Shown here: positions 13,859 to 22,429 of the stretch, piece after piece
Numbering within the stretch: position 1 is the stretch's first letter
Layout: each line of letters starts with the position of its first letter
From: Ruminococcus flavefaciens
Lineage (GTDB): Bacteria; Bacillota; Clostridia; Oscillospirales; Ruminococcaceae
Direction of reading: 5' to 3'
Length of the DNA: 64,000 bases
NCBI RefSeq assembly: GCF_900116855.1
Contig: NZ_UETD01000007.1
Span: 165,617-229,616 of the forward strand
Translations under genes and position numbers: made by a program
The notes under the pieces: generated by a model
Databases searched by the model: none
What the model saw: the letters and a program-made list of their open reading frames with translations, nothing else
What the model was told of the DNA's origin: nothing

Positions 13859-16800
13859 ATGAAATCCCCACGTCTGAAGAAACTCACCGCTGTTTGCTTG
13901 TCGGCAATGCTGACAGGTATGGGCAGCAGCATTCCTCCTGCTTCACAGGCAGCAGAAACTGCCGAATATACGGAGCTCCATGCGGTCAGCAAGGGAAAGA
14001 ACTCCGCACACGCTATACTAAAGGGCACCGATGCCGTAATAATCCCCGACAGCAGTCTCGGCTCGGATGTGCTGTGTCTCCGCGGAAGCCGCAACGGCGG
14101 AGGCTGGCTGCAGCTGCCGCCGATATTTGAGAGTGGCTGCAGTGACGGCTTCACGCTGTCAATGAAGTACAGACTTACGGACGAAAGCGCCAAGTTCTCG
14201 CGGCTTTTCCAGTTCTCGCCCGTGCCATTTGCCTCGGGAAAGTCGGGTTCATATACCTCCCCCGACATCTCCGTTGACCTGAAGGACAGGTCCGCACTTA
14301 GGGCAAGCATTTTTGTGGGAAGCGGCTTTGATACCGTGAATGACGGAAAACACCGCTCCATATTTGACCTTTCTGCAAAGCCCGATACGGGAAAGTGGCA
14401 TGACCTCGTCATGGTGTGCTCTCCCGATGGCGCCGACTACTATATAGACGGGCAGAAACTGACCTATGACTCCGACACGGTGGGAGCTGCTGTAAACAGC
14501 CTGTTTTCGGAGAATGTGCTCAGCTCCTATGTGTACAACTCGCTGGGACGCTCACTTTATACCGATGATGATATTGCCGCCTGTTATGACGATGTGGCGT
14601 TCTACACCCGTCCTCTCAGCGACTCGGAGATAACCGCTCTCCCTGAGGACGCGGAATATCTATACACCTTCGAGAGCGACACTCTCGAGGAGGGGGAAGC
14701 GGTCCCCGTACCCGAGACTGCCTTTGCAGTAAACGGAGCAAAGCTTAACAGCGTGCCCGAGCTTCAGACCGCTTCACCGGGCGGAGACCTCGTTGTCAAG
14801 TTCTGGACTGACGGCAGCACCTATTATTACTCTGTGGAAAGCCGCTCCGGAGCAACTATAATCAAGCCCTCTGCGCTTGGACTTTCACTTTCGACCGTGA
14901 ACTTTACGGGCGGAGTTACTGTGCAGCCCTCGGCGGCAGTCCGCACGGAGACAGACGACAGCTACACCATGCCCTACGGCAAGCACAGCTATCTCCGCGA
15001 CCACTGCACGGAGCTGACATTCCCTCTCATGAAGGATAATGACAGGCTTGACGTTATGTTCCGTATCTACGACGACGGTATCGGCTTCCGTTACGGCTAC
15101 GGCAGCGGTGCAGACATAAAGGAGGAAGCAAGTCAGGTCATATTCCCGGAAAACAGCAAATTCTGGGGCAACTGGCCAAATCATACCTATGAATGGGATA
15201 TGGTTGAGCTTCCCAAGGAAAGACCAAACGAGACCGCCTCCACCTACTCCTGCCCATATACGGGTGTCATCGATGACAAGTACTGGGTGACGGTCACAGA
15301 GGCAGGAGTATTCAACGAGGACGAGCCTTACTGTGCAGGCGCTCTGCAATTCGTTGGCAATTGCCACAGCCTTAAATTCAAGGGCGGAGTCAAGGTAAGC
15401 TCCATAAGCATGAAGCAGGCTTTCCATACTCCGTGGAGAGCAGTCGTCATAGGCGACTCACTTGACAGGATGTCTTCCAGTGACCTGATACTCAACCTCA
15501 ATCCGCCCTCTGTCATTGAGGATACGAGCTGGATAAAGCCCGGCAAGACTGCATGGTCATGGTGGAGCAGCGGCGGTGACTCTCCCATAGAATACCACAC
15601 CCAGAAGGACTATATCGACTTTGCCGCCGAAAACGGCTGGGACTTCGTGTGTCTCGACTTCGGCTGGGCGCTGTGGGACAAGAGCGAGGAAAAGGTCAAG
15701 GAGCTCTGCGACTACGGTGCAGAAAAGGGGATAGGCATCTATCTCTGGTACGGCGTAAACAATACGGGTCATGCGGACTATAAGGACAGCGCAGGCAATC
15801 CTGCCTATCCGTATTACTCTCTGCTGGACGAGGAGACCATCTCCCGTGAATTCAGGCGTATAAGCGGCCTTGGAGTCAAGGGCGTCAAGGTGGACTACTA
15901 CGAAAGCGACACTCAGCAGACCATGAAGCAGATGAATATGTGTGCGAAGATAGCTGCGGAGAACCGCCTTATGGTGCTGTTCCACGGCTGCACACTGCCG
16001 AGAGGAGAGAGCAGGACCTATCCCAATGTCATTTCCTTTGAGGCTGTCAACGGCACAGAATACTACAAATGGTTCGAGAGCCCCTCACTTGCAAACCGCG
16101 TGTCCTATACCTTTACAAGATGCGTGGCAGGCTCCGCGGACTTTACTCCCACGGGAATACCCGTATACGGCATAAAAGCCACCGCAGGCTTTGCCCTTGC
16201 CGATGTGGTCACCATAGAGTCGGGCATACAGCATTTTGCTCAGTCGGTCTACACCTATGAGGGCTCCTCGGCTCTGCCATTCCTCAATGATGTTCCCGTG
16301 GTATGGGACGACATGAAGGTGCTGGACGGTTATCCCATGCAGTTCAACGTGACTGCAAGACGCAGCGGAAGCGACTGGTACATAGGAGCTTCCACGTTAG
16401 CGGCAAGAAAGGTGGATATACACCTTTCCGACCTTATTGACAGCGGCGTATACAATGCATATATCTTTGCCGACAATTCCGACGGAAGCGACCTTGAGGT
16501 GACAGTGCTGGAGGGGCTTACCTCTGCGGACACTATCTCACGGGACCTGCTGGAAAACGGCGGATTTGTCATAAAGCTCACCAAGGGCGTCATGAAGCTC
16601 ACCACTCCGTACTCGCGATACAGAAGCTATGAAGCGGAAAATGCAGTCCTTTCGGGCAGGGCTTCCGTCACCGCAGGCAAGCAGGGCAAATACTGCTCAA
16701 ACGATGCCTATGTGGGATATGTGGGCGGAAGCGGTCAGGGAGCCGTTACCTTCAGCGATGTGACAGTTGACAAGGCGGGCAGATACACTGTCAGGATATA

Positions 16801-17200
16801 TTATGTCTCGGGTGAGCCGAGAAGCCTGAAAGTGGATATCAACGGAAGCTATGTAACTACACTTGATAATCTCTACGCCAATAAGAATGACTGGTCGGGA
16901 ATACGGGCAGTAAACCTTGAAGCCGACCTAAGAGAGGGAAAGAATACCATCAGGCTCTACAATGACAGGGGAAACGCTCCCTCTCTTGACCGTATCGCAG
17001 TTGCCATACCCGAGGAAAAGGTAGTCGGCGATGTAGACTTCAACGGGCGTTTGCAGGTCGCAGACCTGATACTCACAAGCAGATACATCCGCGGGATGAT
17101 CGGATTTTCCGCAGAGCAGTTCAGAACTGCCGACCTTAACGGCGACGGCACAGCGGATGTATTCGACCTTATCAGATACCGACATCTTCTGACTTCTTAA
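13859..17200 (+). CDS. Cellulosomal GH97 glycosidase with LamG, CBM and dockerin
   Basis: 1113 residues, secreted. Order: signal peptide (1-30); LamG/concanavalin-like domain (about 50-270); GH97 N-terminal beta-sandwich and catalytic barrel (about 300-905; TAWSWWSSGGDSP, VCLDFGWALWD, GVKGVKVDYYESD near 677, SFEAVNGTEYYKW near 731); CBM35/6-type module beginning YEAENAVLSG (about 923); dockerin with two EF-type repeats (DVDFNGRLQVADL, DLNGDGTADVFDL; 1055-1113). GH97 enzymes cleave alpha-glucosides or alpha-galactosides; the Asp in KVDYY suggests the retaining alpha-galactosidase-like branch, which is inference. Start has AGAAGGT before ATG. Confidence 0.88.
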   Translation: MKSPRLKKLTAVCLSAMLTGMGSSIPPASQAAETAEYTELHAVSKGKNSAHAILKGTDAVIIPDSSLGSDVLCLRGSRNGGGWLQLPPIFESGCSDGFTLSMKYRLTDESAKFSRLFQFSPVPFASGKSGSYTSPDISVDLKDRSALRASIFVGSGFDTVNDGKHRSIFDLSAKPDTGKWHDLVMVCSPDGADYYIDGQKLTYDSDTVGAAVNSLFSENVLSSYVYNSLGRSLYTDDDIAACYDDVAFYTRPLSDSEITALPEDAEYLYTFESDTLEEGEAVPVPETAFAVNGAKLNSVPELQTASPGGDLVVKFWTDGSTYYYSVESRSGATIIKPSALGLSLSTVNFTGGVTVQPSAAVRTETDDSYTMPYGKHSYLRDHCTELTFPLMKDNDRLDVMFRIYDDGIGFRYGYGSGADIKEEASQVIFPENSKFWGNWPNHTYEWDMVELPKERPNETASTYSCPYTGVIDDKYWVTVTEAGVFNEDEPYCAGALQFVGNCHSLKFKGGVKVSSISMKQAFHTPWRAVVIGDSLDRMSSSDLILNLNPPSVIEDTSWIKPGKTAWSWWSSGGDSPIEYHTQKDYIDFAAENGWDFVCLDFGWALWDKSEEKVKELCDYGAEKGIGIYLWYGVNNTGHADYKDSAGNPAYPYYSLLDEETISREFRRISGLGVKGVKVDYYESDTQQTMKQMNMCAKIAAENRLMVLFHGCTLPRGESRTYPNVISFEAVNGTEYYKWFESPSLANRVSYTFTRCVAGSADFTPTGIPVYGIKATAGFALADVVTIESGIQHFAQSVYTYEGSSALPFLNDVPVVWDDMKVLDGYPMQFNVTARRSGSDWYIGASTLAARKVDIHLSDLIDSGVYNAYIFADNSDGSDLEVTVLEGLTSADTISRDLLENGGFVIKLTKGVMKLTTPYSRYRSYEAENAVLSGRASVTAGKQGKYCSNDAYVGYVGGSGQGAVTFSDVTVDKAGRYTVRIYYVSGEPRSLKVDINGSYVTTLDNLYANKNDWSGIRAVNLEADLREGKNTIRLYNDRGNAPSLDRIAVAIPEEKVVGDVDFNGRLQVADLILTSRYIRGMIGFSAEQFRTADLNGDGTADVFDLIRYRHLLTS

Positions 17201-17221
17201 TATCCTATGCCCCAAGGCAGT

Positions 17222-17257
17222 ACGAAGCTCCGTTACTCAGCGGAGCTTCGTGCTTTT
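17222..17257 (+). terminator. Terminator after the GH97 gene
   Basis: ACGAAGCTCCG/CGGAGCTTCGT, an 11-bp perfect stem, with a weak GCTTTTCTG tail. Confidence 0.65.
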
Positions 17258-17341
17258 CTGCAAAAAGCAGAAGGGAGACCGTCTGTGCAGTCTCCCTGTA
17301 TACTTATATGTAAGAGAAGTTTTTGGCGTGATCGCTGTGAC

Positions 17342-18046
17342 TCATGAAGTCTTTTTGTAATAGTCGCTGATAGTAGTCACGGGTGTCTTGTTTGTGCTGT
17401 TGTAAGCGTAGATGCTGAGCAGCATAGAAGCGTCTGTGGCATCGATCTTATTGTCGCCGTTTGCATCAAGGCGCTGTATATCATTCAGAAAAGCTTCATA
17501 TTTATAGTTTGCAGCCTCTGACTGTGCCTTATATTCCGAAACTGTCTTTTTGAGATTGTCAACCTGTGTGGTAAGGCTGGTATTATTTGTCTTCAGAGTG
17601 GAGTTCTCCTTGGTAAGGTTGGTGTTGTTTGTCTTCAGTGTGGAGTTTTCCTTTGAGAGAGAAGAATTGGCAGAGCTCAGTGCTGTGTTTTCCTCCTGAA
17701 GAGATTTGATATGCTTGTTGAGATTCGTTTCCATTTCGTCAGCCTCGGCGCGAGCTGCCGAATATTTATTCTCTGCAGCCATCAAATCTCCTTCCATCAT
17801 ACTGAGCCTGTGCTGATAATTTGTTTCCATATCCGCCATCTCCTTCTGTAAGTAATAATAACGGTTTTCCAAATCAGCTAACTGAGCCTTTAGGTCCTTT
17901 ATCTGATCGTCTTTTGAGGCACCGACATTTTCGGAAGCGGCAATGCCCTCTGGAGATACAGTCGCTGCATTTGCGGTAAAGATATTTGCTCCTGCGGTGA
18001 GACAGAATGCTGCAAGAATGACGGATACGGATCTTTTGATATTCAT
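17342..18046 (-). CDS. Secreted coiled-coil protein with one dockerin-type repeat
   Basis: 234 residues: Sec signal peptide (cleavage after TANAA, about 28), a continuous coiled coil (about 45-185), then one EF-type calcium repeat (LDANGDNKIDATDASMLLS, about 193-211) and a short tail. The coiled coil contains a 14-residue repeat, (L)TKENSTLKTNNTS, in about three copies. True dockerins have two such calcium repeats; only one is present here, so pairing with a cohesin would need a dimer or another mode. The ATG has AGGAGGA. It could be a structural or spacer component at the cell surface; function inferred only. Confidence 0.75.
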   Translation of the reverse strand: MNIKRSVSVILAAFCLTAGANIFTANAATVSPEGIAASENVGASKDDQIKDLKAQLADLENRYYYLQKEMADMETNYQHRLSMMEGDLMAAENKYSAARAEADEMETNLNKHIKSLQEENTALSSANSSLSKENSTLKTNNTNLTKENSTLKTNNTSLTTQVDNLKKTVSEYKAQSEAANYKYEAFLNDIQRLDANGDNKIDATDASMLLSIYAYNSTNKTPVTTISDYYKKTS

Positions 18047-18265
18047 TATAGTTCCTCCTATGGTAAAAAATATTATAGGGTATTATAGCACATCCGCGGA
18101 GACGGGGTCAAGTCATTTTGCGGTAATATACGAAACGGAAACAAAAAACGGCAGTTGATACATTTATGTTGAAAAGCTTTATTTGAGTTCCACACAATAA
18201 TATTACAAATGGTATTTATTGGCAGTGATATTCCAAAATATAAAATATGTATCGGGACTAACGCG

Positions 18266-18300
18266 CAAAAAGGGGAGTCCCCTCCGCAGAAGGGTCTCCC
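18266..18300 (-). terminator. Terminator of the sugar transferase gene
   Basis: On the minus strand GGGAG-CCC pairs with GGG-CTCCC (one mismatch), followed by CTTTTTG. Confidence 0.65.
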
Positions 18301-18331
18301 GAAAGCTCTGTATTACAGATTGCCGCAGTCT

Positions 18332-19792
18332 TTATTCTGCGCCGCTGGCTCTGAGGACAACGGCTACGGTCTTGAGTATTATTTTTGCGTCAAGGAGCAG
18401 GCTCCAGTTCTCGATATATTCGCGGTCCAGCCTTACGACCTCCTCGAAGTCGGTTATGCGGCTCCTGCCGCTGACCTGCCATAGCCCCGTAAGTCCGGGC
18501 TTTATGCTCATCCTTATCCTGTGGCCGAGACCGTATTTCTCCCATTCGTCGGGAGTGGGCGGCCTTGTGCCCACAAGGCTCATATTGCCGATGAGCACAT
18601 TGAAGAACTGTGGAAGCTCATCTATTGAGTGGCGGCGTATGAAGTTGCCGATGCCCTTGGGTCTGCCGTTTTTGTCTTTTTTCTCGCTTCCGATGATACG
18701 GGGGTCGTCGTCCATCTTGAACATCATGCCGCTGCCAATCCTGTTTTTCTCCATGAGCTCCTGCTTGCGCTTTTCCGCGTCCATATACATACTGCGGAAC
18801 TTATACATGACAAAGGGCTTGCCGTTCTGTCCCACGCGCTTCTGCTTGAAAAAAATCGGACCCGGCGACTTTACATATATTATGGGAGCAAGGAACAGGA
18901 ATACTATCAGGGTCAGGACACAGCCCACAAGTCCGCCTGCTATGTCCGCAAGGCGCTTTACGGCAAGCTTTCCTGCGGGGGCAGCCGATACGCTGCTTGA
19001 AAGTACGCGGAAGGGTCCGAGGCTCCGCATCTCCGTGATGTTCCATCTGCCGTCGGTTATGGGCGTAATGGAGTAATTCACGGTAATTCCCATTCTGAAA
19101 AGGCTGTTCATCAGCTCTGACGGGAATGTCATATCCTCGGACTGGAGCAGGAACACCTCGTCCACCCAGCCGTGACTGAGTCGGTAGATGGTCTCGCTGT
19201 CGAGGGCGTAAACGGGGACCTCTCCCAGCTTTTCGCCGCTTTCGCAATGTCTGTCTGTGATAATGACGCCCGAGATGAAAAAGCTGCTGTGACGTGGGTC
19301 GCTCATGAGAGCGGAAAGGGTCTGTTCGGCAATGCCACCCGAGGTTATCAGCACCACCGAGCGGCGGTTCTGTTTGTATTTGCTTGAGTTGAACACTCTC
19401 AGCTTGCCCAGCTGTCTGAAAACATAGTCCGCAGCCGTATAGGTGACGGACGTAAGACCCAGCTGGAGTCGTGAAGCCGTGGTGGAGTGCTTTACTGCGA
19501 AAAGGTAGATGAGGGCGAGTATCATGACCTCGGCTATGTACTTTATTACCGCCCACAGCTCGTCAAGCCGTCCCCGCCGCAGTATGCCCCTGTAATTATT
19601 GGTGAAGACTATGACCAGAAGCTGACTGGTGGTGAGTATGACCGCCTGATACTGAAAGGCTTCGGTACCGTACGGATTTTCAAAGGGCAGGTGCAGCCAG
19701 TAGCTCACTATGAAGCACAGCTGGAGACAAAGCAGGTCGATTATGATGAAATCGGCGTGTTTGAGCCCTTCCTTCAGACTTTTGTTTTCCAC
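18332..19792 (-). CDS. Polyprenyl-phosphate sugar phosphotransferase (WbaP/CpsE type)
   Basis: 486 residues, membrane enzyme that moves a sugar-1-phosphate from a UDP-sugar to undecaprenyl phosphate, the first step of exopolysaccharide or capsule assembly. Four or so N-terminal membrane helices, a central CoA-binding-like Rossmann domain, a further helix (VGCVLTLIVFLFLAPIIYV) and the catalytic bacterial sugar transferase domain: SPGPIFFKQKRVG, YKFRSMY, RRHSIDELPQFFNVL, GNMSLVGTRPPTP, KPGLTGLWQVSGRS. GTG start with GGAGGTG before it. It stands alone here, away from other polysaccharide genes. Specific sugar unknown. Confidence 0.9.
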   Translation of the reverse strand: MENKSLKEGLKHADFIIIDLLCLQLCFIVSYWLHLPFENPYGTEAFQYQAVILTTSQLLVIVFTNNYRGILRRGRLDELWAVIKYIAEVMILALIYLFAVKHSTTASRLQLGLTSVTYTAADYVFRQLGKLRVFNSSKYKQNRRSVVLITSGGIAEQTLSALMSDPRHSSFFISGVIITDRHCESGEKLGEVPVYALDSETIYRLSHGWVDEVFLLQSEDMTFPSELMNSLFRMGITVNYSITPITDGRWNITEMRSLGPFRVLSSSVSAAPAGKLAVKRLADIAGGLVGCVLTLIVFLFLAPIIYVKSPGPIFFKQKRVGQNGKPFVMYKFRSMYMDAEKRKQELMEKNRIGSGMMFKMDDDPRIIGSEKKDKNGRPKGIGNFIRRHSIDELPQFFNVLIGNMSLVGTRPPTPDEWEKYGLGHRIRMSIKPGLTGLWQVSGRSRITDFEEVVRLDREYIENWSLLLDAKIILKTVAVVLRASGAE

Positions 19793-19899
19793 GAAGCACC
19801 TCCGTGTTTTTTATGAGTATACATTAATTATAAACTATATGCTGCTGACTGTCAAGCCTCGGCAGGGCGCTGTGAGCCGAAAACTCCGCAAGTATTGCG

Positions 19900-19928
19900 T
19901 TGACATAGCGGTGCTTATGGAGTACAAT
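19900..19928 (+). promoter_or_regulatory. Promoter of the GH9 gene
   Basis: TTGACA (19900-19905), 17-base spacer, TACAAT (19923-19928). Confidence 0.8.
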
Positions 19929-19965
19929 AGAATTACGGAAATTATCCTGAGAAAGGAATGATATA

Positions 19966-22329
19966 ATGAGAATAGCGAAAAAATTATCGGCACTGGCAGC
20001 TGCTGCGGTCACGGCTGTTTCGGCGGTGCCCTGTGCTTTCACAGCGGACGCTGCGGCAACTCCCTATAAGGCGGATTATGAGGAGACCGACAACAACTGG
20101 GCAAAGGTGCTCCAGTACACTCTCCACTTCTACGACGCCAATATGTGCGGAACCGATGTCACAGGCAAGAGCAGGTTCAGCTGGAGGGGCAACTGCCATG
20201 TTTACGATTCAAAGGTTCCCATGCACCCCATCGACGATAACCATACGGGTGTGAATATGTCGGAGAGCTTCATGGAGAAGTACAAGGATATCCTCGACCC
20301 CGACGGTGACGGATTTATCGATGTTTCAGGCGGATTTCACGACGCAGGCGACCATGTGAAGTTCGGACTCCCCGAGGCTTACGCCGCTTCCGTTGTGTCA
20401 TGGGGCTATTATGAGTTCAGACAGGCTTATGAGGAAACGGGACAGGATACCCACGTTGAGACTATCTGCCGCCATTTCTGCGACTACTTCATGCGGAGCA
20501 CCTTCCGCGATGAAAAGGGCGACGTCATAGCGTTCTGCTATCAGGTGGGCGACGGTGCCGTTGACCATCAGTACTGGCAGTCTCCCGAGATAGACGCAAT
20601 GGGACGTCCTGCATTCTTCGCCACATCATCCCTCCCCACCACCGATGATGTTTCGGAAAGTGCGGCAGCTCTGGCGATAAACTACCTCAACTTCAAGGAG
20701 ACCGACCCCGAGTACGCCGAGAAGTGCCTCGACTATTCCAAGGCGCTCTTTGACTTCGCAAACAAGAACGAGAAAAAGGTGGGAGCAGGCGGCGACGGAC
20801 CTGCCAGCTTCTACACCTCCAGCAAGTGGGAGGACGACTTCTGCTTCGCCGCAGGCTGGCTCTACCTTATAACCAAGGACCACGACTACCTTGAAGCCTG
20901 CGAGAAATACATCGACTACTACGCTCCGCCCGGATATGTCCTCTGCTGGAACGATATGTGGAACGGCGTCGGACTGGTATTCGGCAGGATACAGGACATC
21001 TACCCCGAGGTCTGCGCCGAGACCCGTGACGCAAGAGGCTATAATCAGTACGAAGTGCTGGACTTCTGGAAGATGCAGGCAAAGGCTCTCAATGAGGTAA
21101 CATCAGGCAAGAAGGGCGAGATATCTCCCGGAGGCTACCTCTACCTTGACAAGTGGGGAAGCGCAAGATACAACACCGCCGTGCAGTTCACGGCTCTGGT
21201 ATACGATAAGTACAACAAGGGCAAGGACAAGTACAACGCGAAAAATCCTGACTACACCTTTACGGACTGGGCTATCGGTCAGATGGAGTACATCATCGGC
21301 GACAACCCTCTGGGCAGGAGCTATATCGTGGGCTACGGCGAAAACTCCGTAAAATATCCTCATCACCGTGCAGCTTCGGGACTTACCATGGCTGAGGACC
21401 CGGCTCCCCAGAAGCACGTTCTCTACGGCGCTCTTGCAGGCGGTCCCGACGCCAAGGACGAGCACGTTGACCTGACCAAGGACTGGATATACAACGAGGT
21501 GACTATCGACTACAACGCCGCAGTCGTAGGCGCTGCCGCAGGTATGTACCTTTATAAGAACGACGGCACCATGAAGCCCGAGGAGGACTTTCCCCCTGCG
21601 GAGAAGGCTGACGACACACAGCTTTTCTCGGGCGATGATTTCTATGTTGCAGGCTACTGCTCCGACGCTCCCGAAAAGACAGGTGCAGGTGTTACAAAGC
21701 TGACATTCTTCGTCAAGACCGACTCCCTTGAGCCTCATGAGGATATCTCCATACGCTATTACTTCAGCATTGAGGAGTTCGACAAAAAGGAGATACCGGG
21801 AAGCTTCGTGCTCCAGAAGACCTACGATCAGGTGGAGACCGAGGTCACAGGCAAGGCGGCGGTGCTCTCACAGCCCAAGCAGTACAAGGACGACATCTAT
21901 TATATCGAGATAGCGTGGCCCGAATACGCCATTGCCAACTCCAACAAGAAGTATCAGCTCATCATCGGAAACTACTACGGTGAGAACTGGGACTCCTCCA
22001 ACGACTGGAGCAAAAAGGGCATGATAGACCTTACCGAGCAGGGTGAGGACTATGACAATATCGTCAGCGGCGTTGAGTTCGCACAGCGCTGCGAGAACGT
22101 GTGCGTATACGCTGACGGAAAGCTCATCGGCGGCACTGAGCCCGACGGCACAAAGCCCGAAAAGGTCTACAAGGTGTCTCAGCTGGTGAGACTGAGGAGG
22201 ATGCTTCTCGGACTTGACCCCTTCGCCTCTGAGGAGGTCGCTGTGCAGTTCGACTTCAACAGCGACGGAAATGTTGACGTTTTCGACGAGGTGGAGCTGA
22301 GAAAGCTTCTGGTATCGCAGTCAAAGTAA
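19966..22329 (+). CDS. Cellulosomal GH9 endoglucanase with CBM3c and dockerin
   Basis: 787 residues, secreted cellulase. Signal peptide 1-30; GH9 (alpha/alpha)6 barrel about 40-525 with the catalytic base region GGFHDAGDHVKFG (123-135), the motifs GDNPLGRSYIVGYGEN (about 446) and KYPHHRAASG (about 465), and the proton donor Glu in YNEVTIDYNAAVVG (about 510). A CBM3c-like module (about 545-715; KLTFFVKTDS, IRYYFSIEEF, YYIEIAWPEYAI) follows, as in processive GH9 enzymes. C-terminal dockerin about 728-787, with FDFNSDGNVDVFDEVEL as the clear repeat and a divergent first one (VYKVSQLVRLRRML). GGAATGATATA before the ATG; strong promoter upstream. Confidence 0.93.
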   Translation: MRIAKKLSALAAAAVTAVSAVPCAFTADAAATPYKADYEETDNNWAKVLQYTLHFYDANMCGTDVTGKSRFSWRGNCHVYDSKVPMHPIDDNHTGVNMSESFMEKYKDILDPDGDGFIDVSGGFHDAGDHVKFGLPEAYAASVVSWGYYEFRQAYEETGQDTHVETICRHFCDYFMRSTFRDEKGDVIAFCYQVGDGAVDHQYWQSPEIDAMGRPAFFATSSLPTTDDVSESAAALAINYLNFKETDPEYAEKCLDYSKALFDFANKNEKKVGAGGDGPASFYTSSKWEDDFCFAAGWLYLITKDHDYLEACEKYIDYYAPPGYVLCWNDMWNGVGLVFGRIQDIYPEVCAETRDARGYNQYEVLDFWKMQAKALNEVTSGKKGEISPGGYLYLDKWGSARYNTAVQFTALVYDKYNKGKDKYNAKNPDYTFTDWAIGQMEYIIGDNPLGRSYIVGYGENSVKYPHHRAASGLTMAEDPAPQKHVLYGALAGGPDAKDEHVDLTKDWIYNEVTIDYNAAVVGAAAGMYLYKNDGTMKPEEDFPPAEKADDTQLFSGDDFYVAGYCSDAPEKTGAGVTKLTFFVKTDSLEPHEDISIRYYFSIEEFDKKEIPGSFVLQKTYDQVETEVTGKAAVLSQPKQYKDDIYYIEIAWPEYAIANSNKKYQLIIGNYYGENWDSSNDWSKKGMIDLTEQGEDYDNIVSGVEFAQRCENVCVYADGKLIGGTEPDGTKPEKVYKVSQLVRLRRMLLGLDPFASEEVAVQFDFNSDGNVDVFDEVELRKLLVSQSK

Positions 22330-22394
22330 ACAGTAATTAAGAAAGGCTCCCCTCTGCGTGCTATCCTTAACGGAACTTTATTAAATTCATATGT

Positions 22395-22426
22395 AACCCG
22401 AGGGCATAATGTCCTCGGGTTTCTTC
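22395..22426 (+). terminator. Terminator of the GH9 gene
   Basis: AACCCGAGG (22395-22403) pairs with CCTCGGGTT (22413-22421), followed by TCTTCATTTT. Confidence 0.75.
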
Positions 22427-22429
22427 ATT

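Noticed and set aside
17560..17665. Repeats in the coiled-coil gene considered as a CRISPR-like array
   Set aside because: They are in-frame 42-base coding repeats without spacers and no cas genes are nearby; no CRISPR array is seen in the window.
18219..19076. 285-codon frame antisense to the sugar transferase
   Set aside because: No start signal and no protein-like pattern; shadow of the strong sense gene.
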